From NCBI GenBank assembly GCA_958439195.1, contig OY288160.1, positions 461,420 through 525,419 of the forward strand: DNA of 64,000 bases, in the 5' to 3' direction. A model generated the notes under the pieces. The model saw only the letters and a list, made by a program, of their open reading frames with translations. It ran no database searches and was not told the origin of the DNA. The translations under genes were made by a program, and so were the position numbers. Positions 8,941 through 16,678 of the stretch are shown here, piece after piece. Within the stretch, counting starts at the first letter, position 1. Each line of letters begins with the position of its first letter. The DNA is from an uncultured Paracoccaceae bacterium (lineage in GTDB: Bacteria; Pseudomonadota; Alphaproteobacteria; Rhodobacterales; Rhodobacteraceae).

Positions 8941-9638
8941 GTTGCATCATTCCCGCCTGGAACGAGGCGGCCCGCCTGCCCTCTGTGCTGGCGGCCGTGG
9001 TCGGGCATCCGGCGATTGACGAGGTGATCGTCGTGGATGACGGGTCACAGGATGGCAGCGCCGCGGTGGCCGAAGCGGCGGGGGCGCAGGTGGTGCGACT
9101 GGTGCGCAATCGGGGAAAATCGGGGGCTGTCGCGGCCGGGATTGCGCGGGCACGGGGGGATGTGATCCTGATGCTGGATGCGGACCTGATCGGGGTGACA
9201 GCGAAGGGTGTGCTGGATCTGCTGATGCCCGTGCGGTCGGGGCGGGCCGATGTGGCAATCAGCCTGCGGCAGAACGCGCCGTGGGTATGGCGGCGGATCG
9301 GGTTAGATTACATCTCGGGCGAGCGGGTGATGCGGCGCGAGACGGTGCTGCCCTATCTGGACCGGATGGCTGGACTGAAGGGGTTCGGGTTGGAGGTGTT
9401 CCTGAACCGGCTGTGGATCACCGAAAAAGCGCGCGTGGCGGTGGTGCCTTTGGCGGCAACAAGCCCGTCGAAAGCTGCCAAGCGGGGGCTGTTGCGCGGC
9501 ATCGCAGCCGATATCGGGATGATGTGGGATATCTTTGGCACCATCGGGCCTGTGGCGGCGCTGCGCCAGATCATCGCCCTGCGCGGATTGCAGGGAACGC
9601 CCGCTGCGCGCACATTCACCCCGGCCGCCGGACAATAG
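8925..9638 (+). CDS. Glycosyltransferase family 2 protein
   Basis: The start ATG 8925 (MRVSVSCIIPAWNEAARLPS) overlaps the DedA stop; ATG 8913 is an alternative four codons longer. The product is 237 residues. It has the GT2 GT-A signature: SCIIPAWNEA, EVIVVDDGSQDGS, NRGKSGAVAAGI and MLDADL. It lacks obvious transmembrane helices, unlike dolichyl-phosphate-mannose synthases. It is the last gene of the plcP operon, and before island insertion it lay next to tRNA-Asn. It probably adds another sugar in the same glycolipid pathway, although the acceptor is unknown. Confidence 0.78.
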   Translation: MRVSVSCIIPAWNEAARLPSVLAAVVGHPAIDEVIVVDDGSQDGSAAVAEAAGAQVVRLVRNRGKSGAVAAGIARARGDVILMLDADLIGVTAKGVLDLLMPVRSGRADVAISLRQNAPWVWRRIGLDYISGERVMRRETVLPYLDRMAGLKGFGLEVFLNRLWITEKARVAVVPLAATSPSKAAKRGLLRGIAADIGMMWDIFGTIGPVAALRQIIALRGLQGTPAARTFTPAAGQ

Positions 9639-9743
9639 CGGACCCACGCCGCCTGGCACATGGTGGAACCGGATGGTTCCGACTCATTGTGCGCAGCAAA
9701 AATAGCGACGTTAGGCACAGAGGGCGGGTAAGCGGAAATAAAG

Positions 9744-9759
9744 AGCGGCGTCAGCCGCT
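9744..9759 (-). terminator. Probable original terminator of tRNA-Asn, now stranded
   Basis: AGCGGC and GCCGCT flank a four-base loop. On the minus strand the hairpin is followed by CTTTATTT. It lies just left of the island's left repeat, so before insertion it stood about 30 bases downstream of tRNA-Asn. It is now nearly 40 kb from the tRNA. Confidence 0.4.
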
Positions 9760-9788
9760 GATCATTGATTTCCCGTCAGATTTTTTGA

Positions 9789-9834
9789 TTGGCTCCGGCG
9801 GTAGGGATCGAACCTACGACCAATTGATTAACAG
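9789..9834. repeat. attL: 46-bp duplicate of tRNA-Asn 3' end
   Basis: The sequence matches 49571-49616 base for base and diverges after position 9834 (ACGG here, TCAA in the tRNA). It covers the acceptor 3' strand with CCA, the T-arm, the variable loop and part of the anticodon stem, on the minus strand. Confidence 0.87.
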
Positions 9835-9864
9835 ACGGTTTTTTGACCCCTTCCAACCCCTTGA

Positions 9865-10009
9865 AACAGTGACAAATAGCTTTTGGGGTGGCCGATAAGA
9901 CACTGACATATATTGACAAATACCTATGACTAACTGACAGTTGATGACACTGGTTGCCATTCGATACAGTGACAAACAGTGACAAACAGTGACAAATCCG
10001 GTGACAAGC
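9865..10009. repeat. TGACA-rich repeat array, putative integrase arm-binding region
   Basis: AGTGACAAA-type sequences recur at about 9868, 9913 (TTGACAAA), 9968, 9978 and 9988; the last three are spaced exactly 10 bases apart. GTGACAAG follows at 10001. The 23 bases at 9987-10009 recur exactly at 49486-49508 near the other island end. Position between the core site and the integrase gene suits arm-type binding sites; autoregulation of int is also possible. Confidence 0.5.
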
Positions 10010-10061
10010 GCGATGACCAACGCGCAATTGATGAACCGGCAGGCCAGTCATAGGGGGAAGC

Positions 10062-11360
10062 ATGGCAACGCTGAGTGACGGAAGGGCCGGGAGCATCGCC
10101 AAGTCCGAGACGCCTGCCAAGGGGCAGCGCCTTGTATTTGATGATCACCGGGACGCGCCGCGTGGGTTTGGCCTGCGGATCACTGCGGCAGGCGGGAAGG
10201 CCTTCATAATCCGCTACACCATCGACGGGCGCCAACGGCTCAAGACCATCGGCGACTGGCCGACATGGGGGCTGGAACAAGCCCGGATTGAGGCGCGACG
10301 GCTGATGCGGCAAATCCAGACCGGCCGTGATCCTTTGGAAGCCAAGCGCAAGCGGAAGGCCGAACCGACCATTGCCGAACTTGCGACGGATTGGCTGGAC
10401 CGTCACGCAACCGGCCTGAAATCCGAAACAGGCATTCGGGCGCTGATCGGCGGCGATCTGGTGAAGGCGCTGGGGCGCAGCAAGGTATCCGACATTCGCA
10501 GGCGGGACGTGATCGAGGTGGTGGAAGCCAAGGCGGCAACCGCCCCGCGTCAGGCAGCGATCCTGCTGGCCTATGCGCGCAAGATGATGGACTTCGCGGT
10601 TGATCGTGACTTTATCCCTGCCAACCCGCTTGCGGGGCTGAAACCGGGATCTATCACGGTGAAGGGGAAGCGCGACCCGCTGCGCCAAGTGGCGCGGGGC
10701 CGCATCCTTGATCATGATGAAATCCGCACCTTCTGGACCAATGCCGAGACATGCGGCCTGCACCGGCTGACCGCCCTTGCGCTGAAACTGGTGCTGGTGA
10801 CGGGCCAGCGCCCCGGCGAGGTGGCGGGGATGCACGAAAGGGAGATTGACGGGGATATCTGGACCATACCCGCCGCGCGCCGGGGAAAGACCGATACGGC
10901 GCATAGCGTCCATCTGACTGCCACTGCGAAGGCGGTCATTGCCGAGGCGAAGGCCGAGATTGAGAGGCTTTCCGCGCGCCGGATCTTGCCAGCGACGGGC
11001 CACATCTTTGAGGCATGGCCGGGGAAGTCGGTGAACAATGCTGCGCTGGCGCGGGCGGTTGACCGGGCAGCGCAGGCGCTGGGGGCCAAGGAAGTGCAGC
11101 CATGGGGCAGGTGGACGCCCCACGATCTGCGCCGCACGATGCGCACGGGGCTTTCGGCTTGCCGCATCCGGCCTGACATCGCGGAAATGACCATTGGTCA
11201 CGCCAAGCGCGGAATCGTCGCGGTCTATGATCAGCACGAATTCGACGCGGAACGGCGCGCGGCGCTGGAGGCTTGGGAGTCGCGCTTGCTGCGGACTGTG
11301 GCATGCCACGAGCCGGACACTGCGCAGGCTGACAACGTGGTGAAGCTTCGCGATGCATAG
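10062..11360 (+). CDS. int: Tyrosine-type site-specific integrase, P4 family
   Basis: The product is 432 residues, starting at ATG 10062 behind GGGGAAGC. An N-terminal DUF4102-type arm-binding domain (GFGLRITAAGGKAFIIRY, GDWPTWGLEQARIEARRLM) precedes a core-binding domain. The catalytic domain shows Arg250 (VTGQRPGEV), His354-Arg357 (HDLRRT), His380 (IGHAKRG) and nucleophile Tyr389. All catalytic residues are present, so the enzyme looks intact. It lies just inside the left att site and would integrate and excise the island at tRNA-Asn. Confidence 0.93.
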   Translation: MATLSDGRAGSIAKSETPAKGQRLVFDDHRDAPRGFGLRITAAGGKAFIIRYTIDGRQRLKTIGDWPTWGLEQARIEARRLMRQIQTGRDPLEAKRKRKAEPTIAELATDWLDRHATGLKSETGIRALIGGDLVKALGRSKVSDIRRRDVIEVVEAKAATAPRQAAILLAYARKMMDFAVDRDFIPANPLAGLKPGSITVKGKRDPLRQVARGRILDHDEIRTFWTNAETCGLHRLTALALKLVLVTGQRPGEVAGMHEREIDGDIWTIPAARRGKTDTAHSVHLTATAKAVIAEAKAEIERLSARRILPATGHIFEAWPGKSVNNAALARAVDRAAQALGAKEVQPWGRWTPHDLRRTMRTGLSACRIRPDIAEMTIGHAKRGIVAVYDQHEFDAERRAALEAWESRLLRTVACHEPDTAQADNVVKLRDA

Positions 11361-12021
11361 GCATGAGCGCATCGCCAAAATCATGCTCAGCTTGCCGCTG
11401 GTGCCGGGCGCCGAAGCGGCGATCGTGAACCATGCGGACTACATTGCGACCTTTTACGATCTACACGCAATCGCCGGCCGGGCCCGACCTCAGCGCGCGG
11501 GCATCAAGTCCGAACGCCCGGCGAGTCTTAAGGGGCCATTGGAACGGGACGCTCTCGAGCGTGCGGTTGACCTGGCCACGGCAATCCGCGACATGCGTCG
11601 GGCGCTGGCCAATGCGGGGCTGGAGCTGGAAATGGCGCTACGGCACGAGCTGGGGGACAGCGGGTTTGTCGACCTTGGGCGATATCTGAAAGCGATCGAG
11701 CCGAGGATTTTCGCGGCGCACGACCGGATTGAGCAAGCGCCGCCCGTTCCACTCCCGAAAGGTCGACGACCGAACGTCTTGGCGGCAGCGATAACCGACC
11801 TAGCCGCCGAAAGCTTCGAGACGTTGACCGGAATTAGAGCAACTGTTGGAACGGATTGGGATTCGAAGGTAAAATACGGACCTTTCTTGAATTTCTTGAA
11901 GGAGATATTCGAGGCCTTGGGAGTTGTCGCTGCACCTGTTGCGCAGATAAATGCGATGATTAAGCGGCGCAATATTGATGGTATTGAACCTCAGAAAATT
12001 GGTGCAAGTTTCACCTTTTAA
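11353..12021 (+). CDS. Hypothetical protein of the island module
   Basis: The 222-residue product overlaps the integrase end by eight bases and is probably co-expressed with it. The N-terminal half is mostly helical with charged segments (LERAVDLATAIRDMRRALANAG). The C-terminal part is distinctly AT-richer at DNA level (from about 11800) and reads FLNFLKEIFEALGVVAAPVAQINAMIKRR. No catalytic motif or known domain is recognised. A helical protein next to int in an element like this could be an accessory or regulatory factor, but nothing shows this. Confidence 0.6.
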   Translation: MHRHERIAKIMLSLPLVPGAEAAIVNHADYIATFYDLHAIAGRARPQRAGIKSERPASLKGPLERDALERAVDLATAIRDMRRALANAGLELEMALRHELGDSGFVDLGRYLKAIEPRIFAAHDRIEQAPPVPLPKGRRPNVLAAAITDLAAESFETLTGIRATVGTDWDSKVKYGPFLNFLKEIFEALGVVAAPVAQINAMIKRRNIDGIEPQKIGASFTF

Positions 12022-12153
12022 CTGTTTTGGACCGCCCCCGCGACTTTGCGCGACACTAGCCCCACGCCAACGCAACCTGCGCGACGTGAGGTGAAACAAT
12101 CCACGATTTGGCGGATGTTGCCTCGCTGCGTTCAACGCAAAGTGAGGTAAGAA

Positions 12154-12351
12154 ATGACCTTTCAAGACCTTCAGACCGAAGCCGAGTATGCCATGCATCG
12201 CGGTGTTTCGGTTCGCACAGTGCAGCGCGAGCGCGCCCTGCGCAAAGGCCCCCCTTTCATCAAACTGGGCAAATCCATCTTCTATCGCCCCGCCGCTATC
12301 GAGGCCTGGCTTCTGTCCCAAGAGCAGACCCCGGCCGGAAAGGCGACCTAG
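12154..12351 (+). CDS. AlpA/excisionase-like helix-turn-helix protein
   Basis: This is a 65-residue MerR/AlpA-type winged-helix protein. The sequence YAMHRGVSVRTVQRERALRK is the recognition helix region, followed by GPPFIKLGKSIFYRPAAIEAWL, the typical phage regulator or Xis ending. Such proteins activate integrase expression or direct excision in P4-like elements. It is the first gene of a tightly packed run up to the RepA-like ATPase. Confidence 0.8.
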   Translation: MTFQDLQTEAEYAMHRGVSVRTVQRERALRKGPPFIKLGKSIFYRPAAIEAWLLSQEQTPAGKAT

Positions 12352-12352
12352 C

Positions 12353-12658
12353 ATGGGGCGAAAGGAAAACCCCGGCGCGCTGGGGAGCGCAACCGGGGCG
12401 GGTCTTGTGCAGACGGGTGTAGTAAATGAATACCCTGAGCGGCGCTGCGAGGCAAGTCCTTCGGTCTATTTCCCGCCGCCTGGCGCCTATGTCTCTGTCC
12501 GCTTGATGCCCGATGGGTGGGCCGCAGTCGTGGCCCAAAGCGCAGTCGTTTTGGCGATGACCCCAACCTATTCCGACCGATCGGAGGCGTTCCGGCAGGC
12601 GATCAAGAAAGCCGAGAGCGCGGGTTTGCCGTGCCTGGTGCGGAGGGCGGCAGGATGA
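12353..12658 (+). CDS. Hypothetical protein
   Basis: ATG 12353 follows the AlpA-like stop by one base; product 101 residues. The middle reads YFPPPGAYVSVRLMPDGWAAVVAQ and the end PTYSDRSEAFRQAIKKAESAGLPCLVRR. No family is recognised. Its ATGA overlap with the next gene marks it as a real member of the operon. Confidence 0.6.
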   Translation: MGRKENPGALGSATGAGLVQTGVVNEYPERRCEASPSVYFPPPGAYVSVRLMPDGWAAVVAQSAVVLAMTPTYSDRSEAFRQAIKKAESAGLPCLVRRAAG

Positions 12659-13539
12659 TTGGAGTTTATCAGGCTAGCCCGATAAAGCGCCGCCGAGCCA
12701 CAAATGACGAGATGGCTGTGCGTGCAGAATTCCTAGTGTCTTATGCCGAGGAATTCGCGCCGGTGACCGTCCGTCAGTTGTTCTATGCCGCCACGGTGGC
12801 GGGGCTTGTGGGGATTGACAAGACCGAACAGGGCTACGCGAAGGTGCAGAGCCAAGTCCTGGCCCTTCGCCGCGAGGGTAGGCTTTCTTACGCGCACATC
12901 GCAGATGCTACCCGCTACATGCGCAAGCCGACGGCCTATGACGGTTGGCAGGAGGCCCTACGGGAGACCGCACATTTCTATCGCAAGAGCCTTTGGCCGG
13001 GCCGAGATGTTGCGGTGGAAATCTGGCTTGAGAAGGGCGCACTGGCCGGAGTTCTGGAGCCTGTAACCAGTGAATACGACGTTCCCCTCATGCCGACTGG
13101 CGGCTACACCTCCGAGACATTCGCCCACGGCGCCGTGGATGCGCTGAGGGGAACAGGGCGCAAGCTGATCATCTATTCGCTCTATGACTTCGACCGATCC
13201 GGCAAAGATGCGGAGGCATCACTGCAGGAGAATGTCACGCGTTTCGGTCGCGAGTATGATGTGCCGGTGGAGTTTCACTCGCTGGGCCTGTCATTCGACC
13301 AGGTGCATGACTTTGGCCTTCCAACCAGGCCCGCCAAGTCGCGGACTGTGGCCGACCAAAGATGGCCATATCCCTATGCGGCCGAGCTTGACGCAATCCC
13401 CCCGGACATTCTACGCGTCATGGTTCGAAGGGCGATTGAGGAGAATATCTCGACTTCGCAACTAGAGGCGCTGCGGTCCACCGAGGAATGGGAACGCAAC
13501 ACCCTTCTGCAGATTCTCAACATGGTGGGGCCGCAATGA
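12655..13539 (+). CDS. Toprim-domain protein resembling Spo11/topoisomerase VI A subunit
   Basis: Start ATG 12655 overlaps the preceding stop; product 294 residues. The N-terminus is a helical domain (YAEEFAPVTVRQLFYAATVA). The central part fits a Toprim fold: VEIWLEKGALAGVL carries the acidic residue of the first strand, MPTGGYTSETFA the glycine turn, and LIIYSLYDFDRSGKDAE the D-x-D pair followed by SG. This order (E...GG.S...DxDxSG) matches the Toprim half of TopoVI-A/Spo11 rather than DnaG. A 5Y-CAP domain with the catalytic tyrosine is not obvious. Role unknown; DNA handling during element replication is a reasonable guess. Confidence 0.55.
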   Translation: MIGVYQASPIKRRRATNDEMAVRAEFLVSYAEEFAPVTVRQLFYAATVAGLVGIDKTEQGYAKVQSQVLALRREGRLSYAHIADATRYMRKPTAYDGWQEALRETAHFYRKSLWPGRDVAVEIWLEKGALAGVLEPVTSEYDVPLMPTGGYTSETFAHGAVDALRGTGRKLIIYSLYDFDRSGKDAEASLQENVTRFGREYDVPVEFHSLGLSFDQVHDFGLPTRPAKSRTVADQRWPYPYAAELDAIPPDILRVMVRRAIEENISTSQLEALRSTEEWERNTLLQILNMVGPQ

Positions 13540-13868
13540 CCGATGCCCTCACCCTTGCCCTTGGCGGCGCGCTGGTAGGCGCAAACGGGGCTGATGTCGC
13601 GACTGGCAGAACGCAGTTTCACCGCTCGCATGACAAGCTGGCAGCCCGGCACCACAGCGCTGCCCGGATGCTGCGGATCGCCCTGACCCTTGGCGCGCAC
13701 CGCTTCAGCGAAGAAAGTAGGCTCGGGGCGTGGTGTGACTTCGCCAACGTAATCTTCCACCGGCTGACAGAGGAAGAGCGGATCATGCTCGCCTATTGGT
13801 CGCTGCGGACCCTTGAGCCTGGCAATCGGTTGAAGATCGCCCAGGCCGCATTGTGGGGGGCAAGATGA
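13536..13868 (+). CDS. Hypothetical protein
   Basis: ATG 13536 overlaps the Toprim gene stop (ATGA); product 110 residues. Segments include HHSAARMLRIALTLGAHRF and FHRLTEEERIMLAYWSLRTLEP. No family is recognised. Position and coupling indicate a genuine small gene of the replication module. Confidence 0.6.
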   Translation: MTDALTLALGGALVGANGADVATGRTQFHRSHDKLAARHHSAARMLRIALTLGAHRFSEESRLGAWCDFANVIFHRLTEEERIMLAYWSLRTLEPGNRLKIAQAALWGAR

Positions 13869-14134
13869 CATTCGACCTCAAAACATATCGCAGAAAGTGG
13901 CCTCGCGTCGTGGACCGCGCCGAAACCGAATGGGCGCGCCTGTTTGCGGCCGACATATTTCTCAAGCTCAAACGCGACGACTTCCAGCCGACACCGCGCC
14001 AGCTCGAGAACATGGAGAAGCTGCTGATAGCACACAAAGCAGACACACCCTTGGAGGGGGAGGAGTTGCGCGGCGGAGACGGCATTTTGCGCCGCTTCTG
14101 TAGACACAACGGCTGGGTGGTGTTGCACGAATGA
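13865..14134 (+). CDS. Hypothetical small protein
   Basis: ATG 13865 overlaps the previous stop, and its own stop overlaps the ATPase start at 14131. The 89-residue product is charged and mainly helical (FDLKTYRRKWPRVVDRAETE, TPRQLENMEKLLIAHKA). No known domain is seen. The unbroken chain of four-base overlaps supports it as a translated gene. Confidence 0.6.
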   Translation: MTFDLKTYRRKWPRVVDRAETEWARLFAADIFLKLKRDDFQPTPRQLENMEKLLIAHKADTPLEGEELRGGDGILRRFCRHNGWVVLHE

Positions 14135-15198
14135 GCACAGTCATTCCCAACCCGTTCAAGCTGGTGCGGATCTCCGACATGGAGGCCAAAGAACCGGATT
14201 ACCTAGTCGATGGGCTTCTGGAGAGTCAGCTGATGGCGGTCGCCTTCGGAGATCCCGGTGCGGGCAAGAGCTTCTTGACCATTGACCTGTCAGCCCGCAT
14301 CGCCACCGGAACCCCATTCCACGGCCGAGAGACCAAGCAAGGAACCGTTATCTACATTGCCGGCGAAGGCCATGGGGGCATCGCCCGCCGCCGCGCCGCG
14401 TGGGAATTAGAGACACGCGTAAGCCTAAAAGGTGCCCCCTTTTTCGTCAGCACGGTTGCGGGAAACTTCCTCGATCAGGTCACAACCGAAGCCGTCATAA
14501 AGGCAATCGAGGCCATCGCGCGCATCTCTGGCCCGCCCGCCCTGATCGTGGTGGATACGCTCGCCCGAAACTTCGGTGCTGGGGATGAAAACAGCGCACA
14601 AGACATGAACCGCTTCATAGCGGCGATTGATGACATCAAGGCGCGCTGGCCCGGCTGCACTGCCCTTATCGTCCACCACACGGGCCACGGCAGCAAGGAT
14701 CGAGGCCGGGGAAGTATAGCCCTCAAGGGTGGCACCGATGCCGAGTATTGCGTCAAGAAAGAGGGCATGATCATGACACTCGAATGCACCAAGATGAAAG
14801 ACGGGCCACCACCGGCGCGCATCTCCTTTGACCTGGTGGAGGTCATCTTAGGGCAAAGCCGCAAGGGTAAGCCCATCACAAGCCTTGCGCTGAGGCTTGG
14901 TGCAGCCGCCCCACTCTCGAAGCGCAAAAGGGCTTCAGGAAAGCCCGCAGTTGCCATGCAAGCGCTGTCCGAGGCGATCCTCGAAAAAGGCAGCAAACTT
15001 ACCGGGCCAAACTATCCCGCTCGACCGATCGTCTCGCTCGACGCTTGGAAGGCAATGTGCATTCGCCATGGGCTGACGGACAGTGACAACCCCGAAACCA
15101 TCAAGAAGGCTTTCCAAAGGGCAAAGGATTCCCTCATCGGTGACGGCCTTGTGAGGCAATTCGACAGCTATGTGTGGACGGTTACCGATGACGCATAA
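14131..15198 (+). CDS. RepA-like RecA-fold helicase ATPase
   Basis: This 355-residue protein has a RecA/DnaB-type core. Walker A is GDPGAGKS (residues 40-47), the Walker B region is PALIVVDTLARNFG, and a downstream HHTGHGSKDRGRGSIALKGG segment is typical of RepA-like hexameric helicases (AAA_25). A winged-helix-like C-terminal part ends in LVRQFDSYVWTV. Such proteins drive replication of plasmids and phage satellites. It closes the run of overlapping genes that starts at the AlpA-like regulator and is followed at once by GGGACA repeats. Confidence 0.82.
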   Translation: MSTVIPNPFKLVRISDMEAKEPDYLVDGLLESQLMAVAFGDPGAGKSFLTIDLSARIATGTPFHGRETKQGTVIYIAGEGHGGIARRRAAWELETRVSLKGAPFFVSTVAGNFLDQVTTEAVIKAIEAIARISGPPALIVVDTLARNFGAGDENSAQDMNRFIAAIDDIKARWPGCTALIVHHTGHGSKDRGRGSIALKGGTDAEYCVKKEGMIMTLECTKMKDGPPPARISFDLVEVILGQSRKGKPITSLALRLGAAAPLSKRKRASGKPAVAMQALSEAILEKGSKLTGPNYPARPIVSLDAWKAMCIRHGLTDSDNPETIKKAFQRAKDSLIGDGLVRQFDSYVWTVTDDA

Positions 15199-15305
15199 CC
15201 GGGGACAGACAGGGACAAGTCGGGGACAAGTCCCCTTCTGTCCCGGCACACCCAACCGGGGACAGACAGGGACACACTTCTATAGGAAGTGTCCCCTGTC
15301 CCTGA
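15199..15305. repeat. GGGACA direct and inverted repeats behind the RepA-like gene, possible origin
   Basis: AACCGGGGACAGACAGGGAC occurs twice (about 15197 and 15252). Between and after the copies lie GGGGACAAGTCCCC-type palindromes and GGGACACACTTC...GAAGTGTCCC. The cluster directly follows the replication ATPase gene. Iteron-like origin, operator or terminator are all possible; it is not coding in any convincing frame. Confidence 0.5.
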
Positions 15306-15799
15306 GTGCTGCTGGTGGCTTTCTTCACAGAAACGGCAAGGTTTCGTTTCCGCTAAATTCAATCAAAAGAAGATCCTCATGACAGACGCCGACACCCTGA
15401 CCGACGCCTCAGACGTGATTGGCGTTCGTGTCAAAAGCGAGCAGGGCGCGCTGGCCGCTGCCCCAAGCGCGAGCTGCACCGCGACTGGTCCGAGTGACGG
15501 CTGTGCGGCGGGGGGTGGGGGGAGCCGATCCGGCTGGCCCCGTCCACAATTGACGTGCTGACCGATCAGGACGCGCGCGAGATACTGGCGCACAACACGT
15601 TTGGGCGTGGGCGGGGGTGCTGGTAAACCCGCACGGGATTAGCCTTGCAATGGCGGGTAGGCGGGTTTTTCTTGTGCAACATCGGATGCGGGTTGTTGTC
15701 CAACATCGGCAGCTGGTTGTTGCACAGGTACGCCCTGCACGGTGGCCGATCTGGTCGTGAGAACGGAGCGCAGCATCAGGCCGTGAGGGGTGGAGCCCG
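15306..15799. other. Low-coding stretch with a 24-bp tandem repeat
   Basis: No convincing gene is seen. From 15379 a short frame (MTDADTLTDASDVIGVRVKS) looks protein-like but soon loses codon bias, which suggests a decayed gene. At 15674-15721 two 24-base units repeat with about 20 matches. On the minus strand they fall in a 45-residue ORF (15640-15777) with the peptide repeat QQPAADVG / QQPASDVA, but that ORF has no clear ribosome-binding site. Confidence 0.35.
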
Positions 15800-16462
15800 T
15801 CACCCAGCTGCAGCCATCAGTTTATCATATCGAGCACGGATGAAACCGGTCTCAAGAATTCGATCGCGGAGATAGGACTTCTGCATTGGCCCTACGGCCC
15901 ATTTCAGGCTTGTAAGGCGCTCGTGTGCCAGCCGCGCCCCTTCAACAGCTTCCCTTAGATCGCGCTCTCTCCAAACTGAGATATCGATCGTGTCTAAAAA
16001 GGCCTGTGCAGCGCTGCCGGTCGCCGCTAACCTTGCAAACTCAACGTCGTATTTCACAGCGCTCTCCATCTTCATCAGCAGCCATGCGTCTGGAATTGCG
16101 CTAAGGACGCCCCAGATACCGTGACAAAATCTATTGCGAACCTTCTGGGACGGCTTGAACTCTTGCAGGGTCGCCTTAATGAGGCATGCGTCATGCTCTG
16201 GTAAGACCTGCGCTGCCACTTCTTCTATGGCAGTCTGCCTCAGGCTCAGACTCTTCTTGTCGTCATAGATCGTTCCTACATCGATGGCTAAATCTTCTCT
16301 GGAAATCGCGCACAGCATAGATGCGAGGTTCATGTCGATCTGAGACCAGAGGTTTACTACATGAAACACAGCATCGGAAACGATCTGGTGACTGGGTTGT
16401 CCTGGCTGGCCCAACGAAATTCCCATCCTCTTCTGTGCTCGGGTCAAGGGCTGTGGGGGCAT
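15800..16462 (-). CDS. Hypothetical protein with HEPN-like RNxxxH motif
   Basis: Start ATG 16462 has AAAGGA seven bases upstream; product 220 residues. The protein looks largely helical (VFHVVNLWSQIDMNLASMLC, ALRQTAIEEVAAQVL-like helices). Residues in KPSQKVRNRFCHGIWG match the RNxxxH (Rx4H) signature of HEPN RNases, preceded by an acidic helical region. HEPN proteins often act in toxin-antitoxin or abortive-infection systems, but no partner antitoxin is evident. The gene is transcribed against the replication module, like typical accessory cargo. The HEPN assignment rests on one short motif. Confidence 0.45.
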   Translation of the reverse strand: MPPQPLTRAQKRMGISLGQPGQPSHQIVSDAVFHVVNLWSQIDMNLASMLCAISREDLAIDVGTIYDDKKSLSLRQTAIEEVAAQVLPEHDACLIKATLQEFKPSQKVRNRFCHGIWGVLSAIPDAWLLMKMESAVKYDVEFARLAATGSAAQAFLDTIDISVWRERDLREAVEGARLAHERLTSLKWAVGPMQKSYLRDRILETGFIRARYDKLMAAAG

Positions 16463-16508
16463 AACACAATCCTTTCGATGGGTTATGGTTCTATATGAGG
16501 TCAAGGTT

Positions 16509-16532
16509 CTGCCGGCAGCGTACTGCCGGCAG
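16509..16532. repeat. Duplicated palindrome CTGCCGGCAG
   Basis: Two perfect copies of the self-complementary CTGCCGGCAG are separated by CGTA. They lie between the small ORF at 16538 and the HEPN-like gene, both read leftward. A strong hairpin could end transcription of the small ORF or be a regulator site; no U-tract follows. Confidence 0.5.
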
Positions 16533-16537
16533 ATTTC

Positions 16538-16678
16538 TTACGCAGGAACCAAGATCGGCCAAGCACGCTTGCCGAAAGATCGGGCCCAAAGCCGCTGACC
16601 GGTCACAGGACAAGTCCGCCATGGGCGGTAAATGTACTTGAAGCCGGGAGGCGGCGGGGGAAGACGGTGTTTCACCAT
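16538..16678 (-). CDS. Small conserved-looking protein, 46 residues
   Basis: ATG 16678 is preceded by AAGGAGAGAGGAG, an excellent ribosome-binding site. The product is basic and aromatic (MVKHRLPPPPPGFKYIYRPW, then GQRLWARSFGKRAWPILVPA). The composition, with conserved-looking W, Y and R residues and a final PILVPA, argues for a genuine short protein. No function is known. Confidence 0.55.
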   Translation of the reverse strand: MVKHRLPPPPPGFKYIYRPWRTCPVTGQRLWARSFGKRAWPILVPA

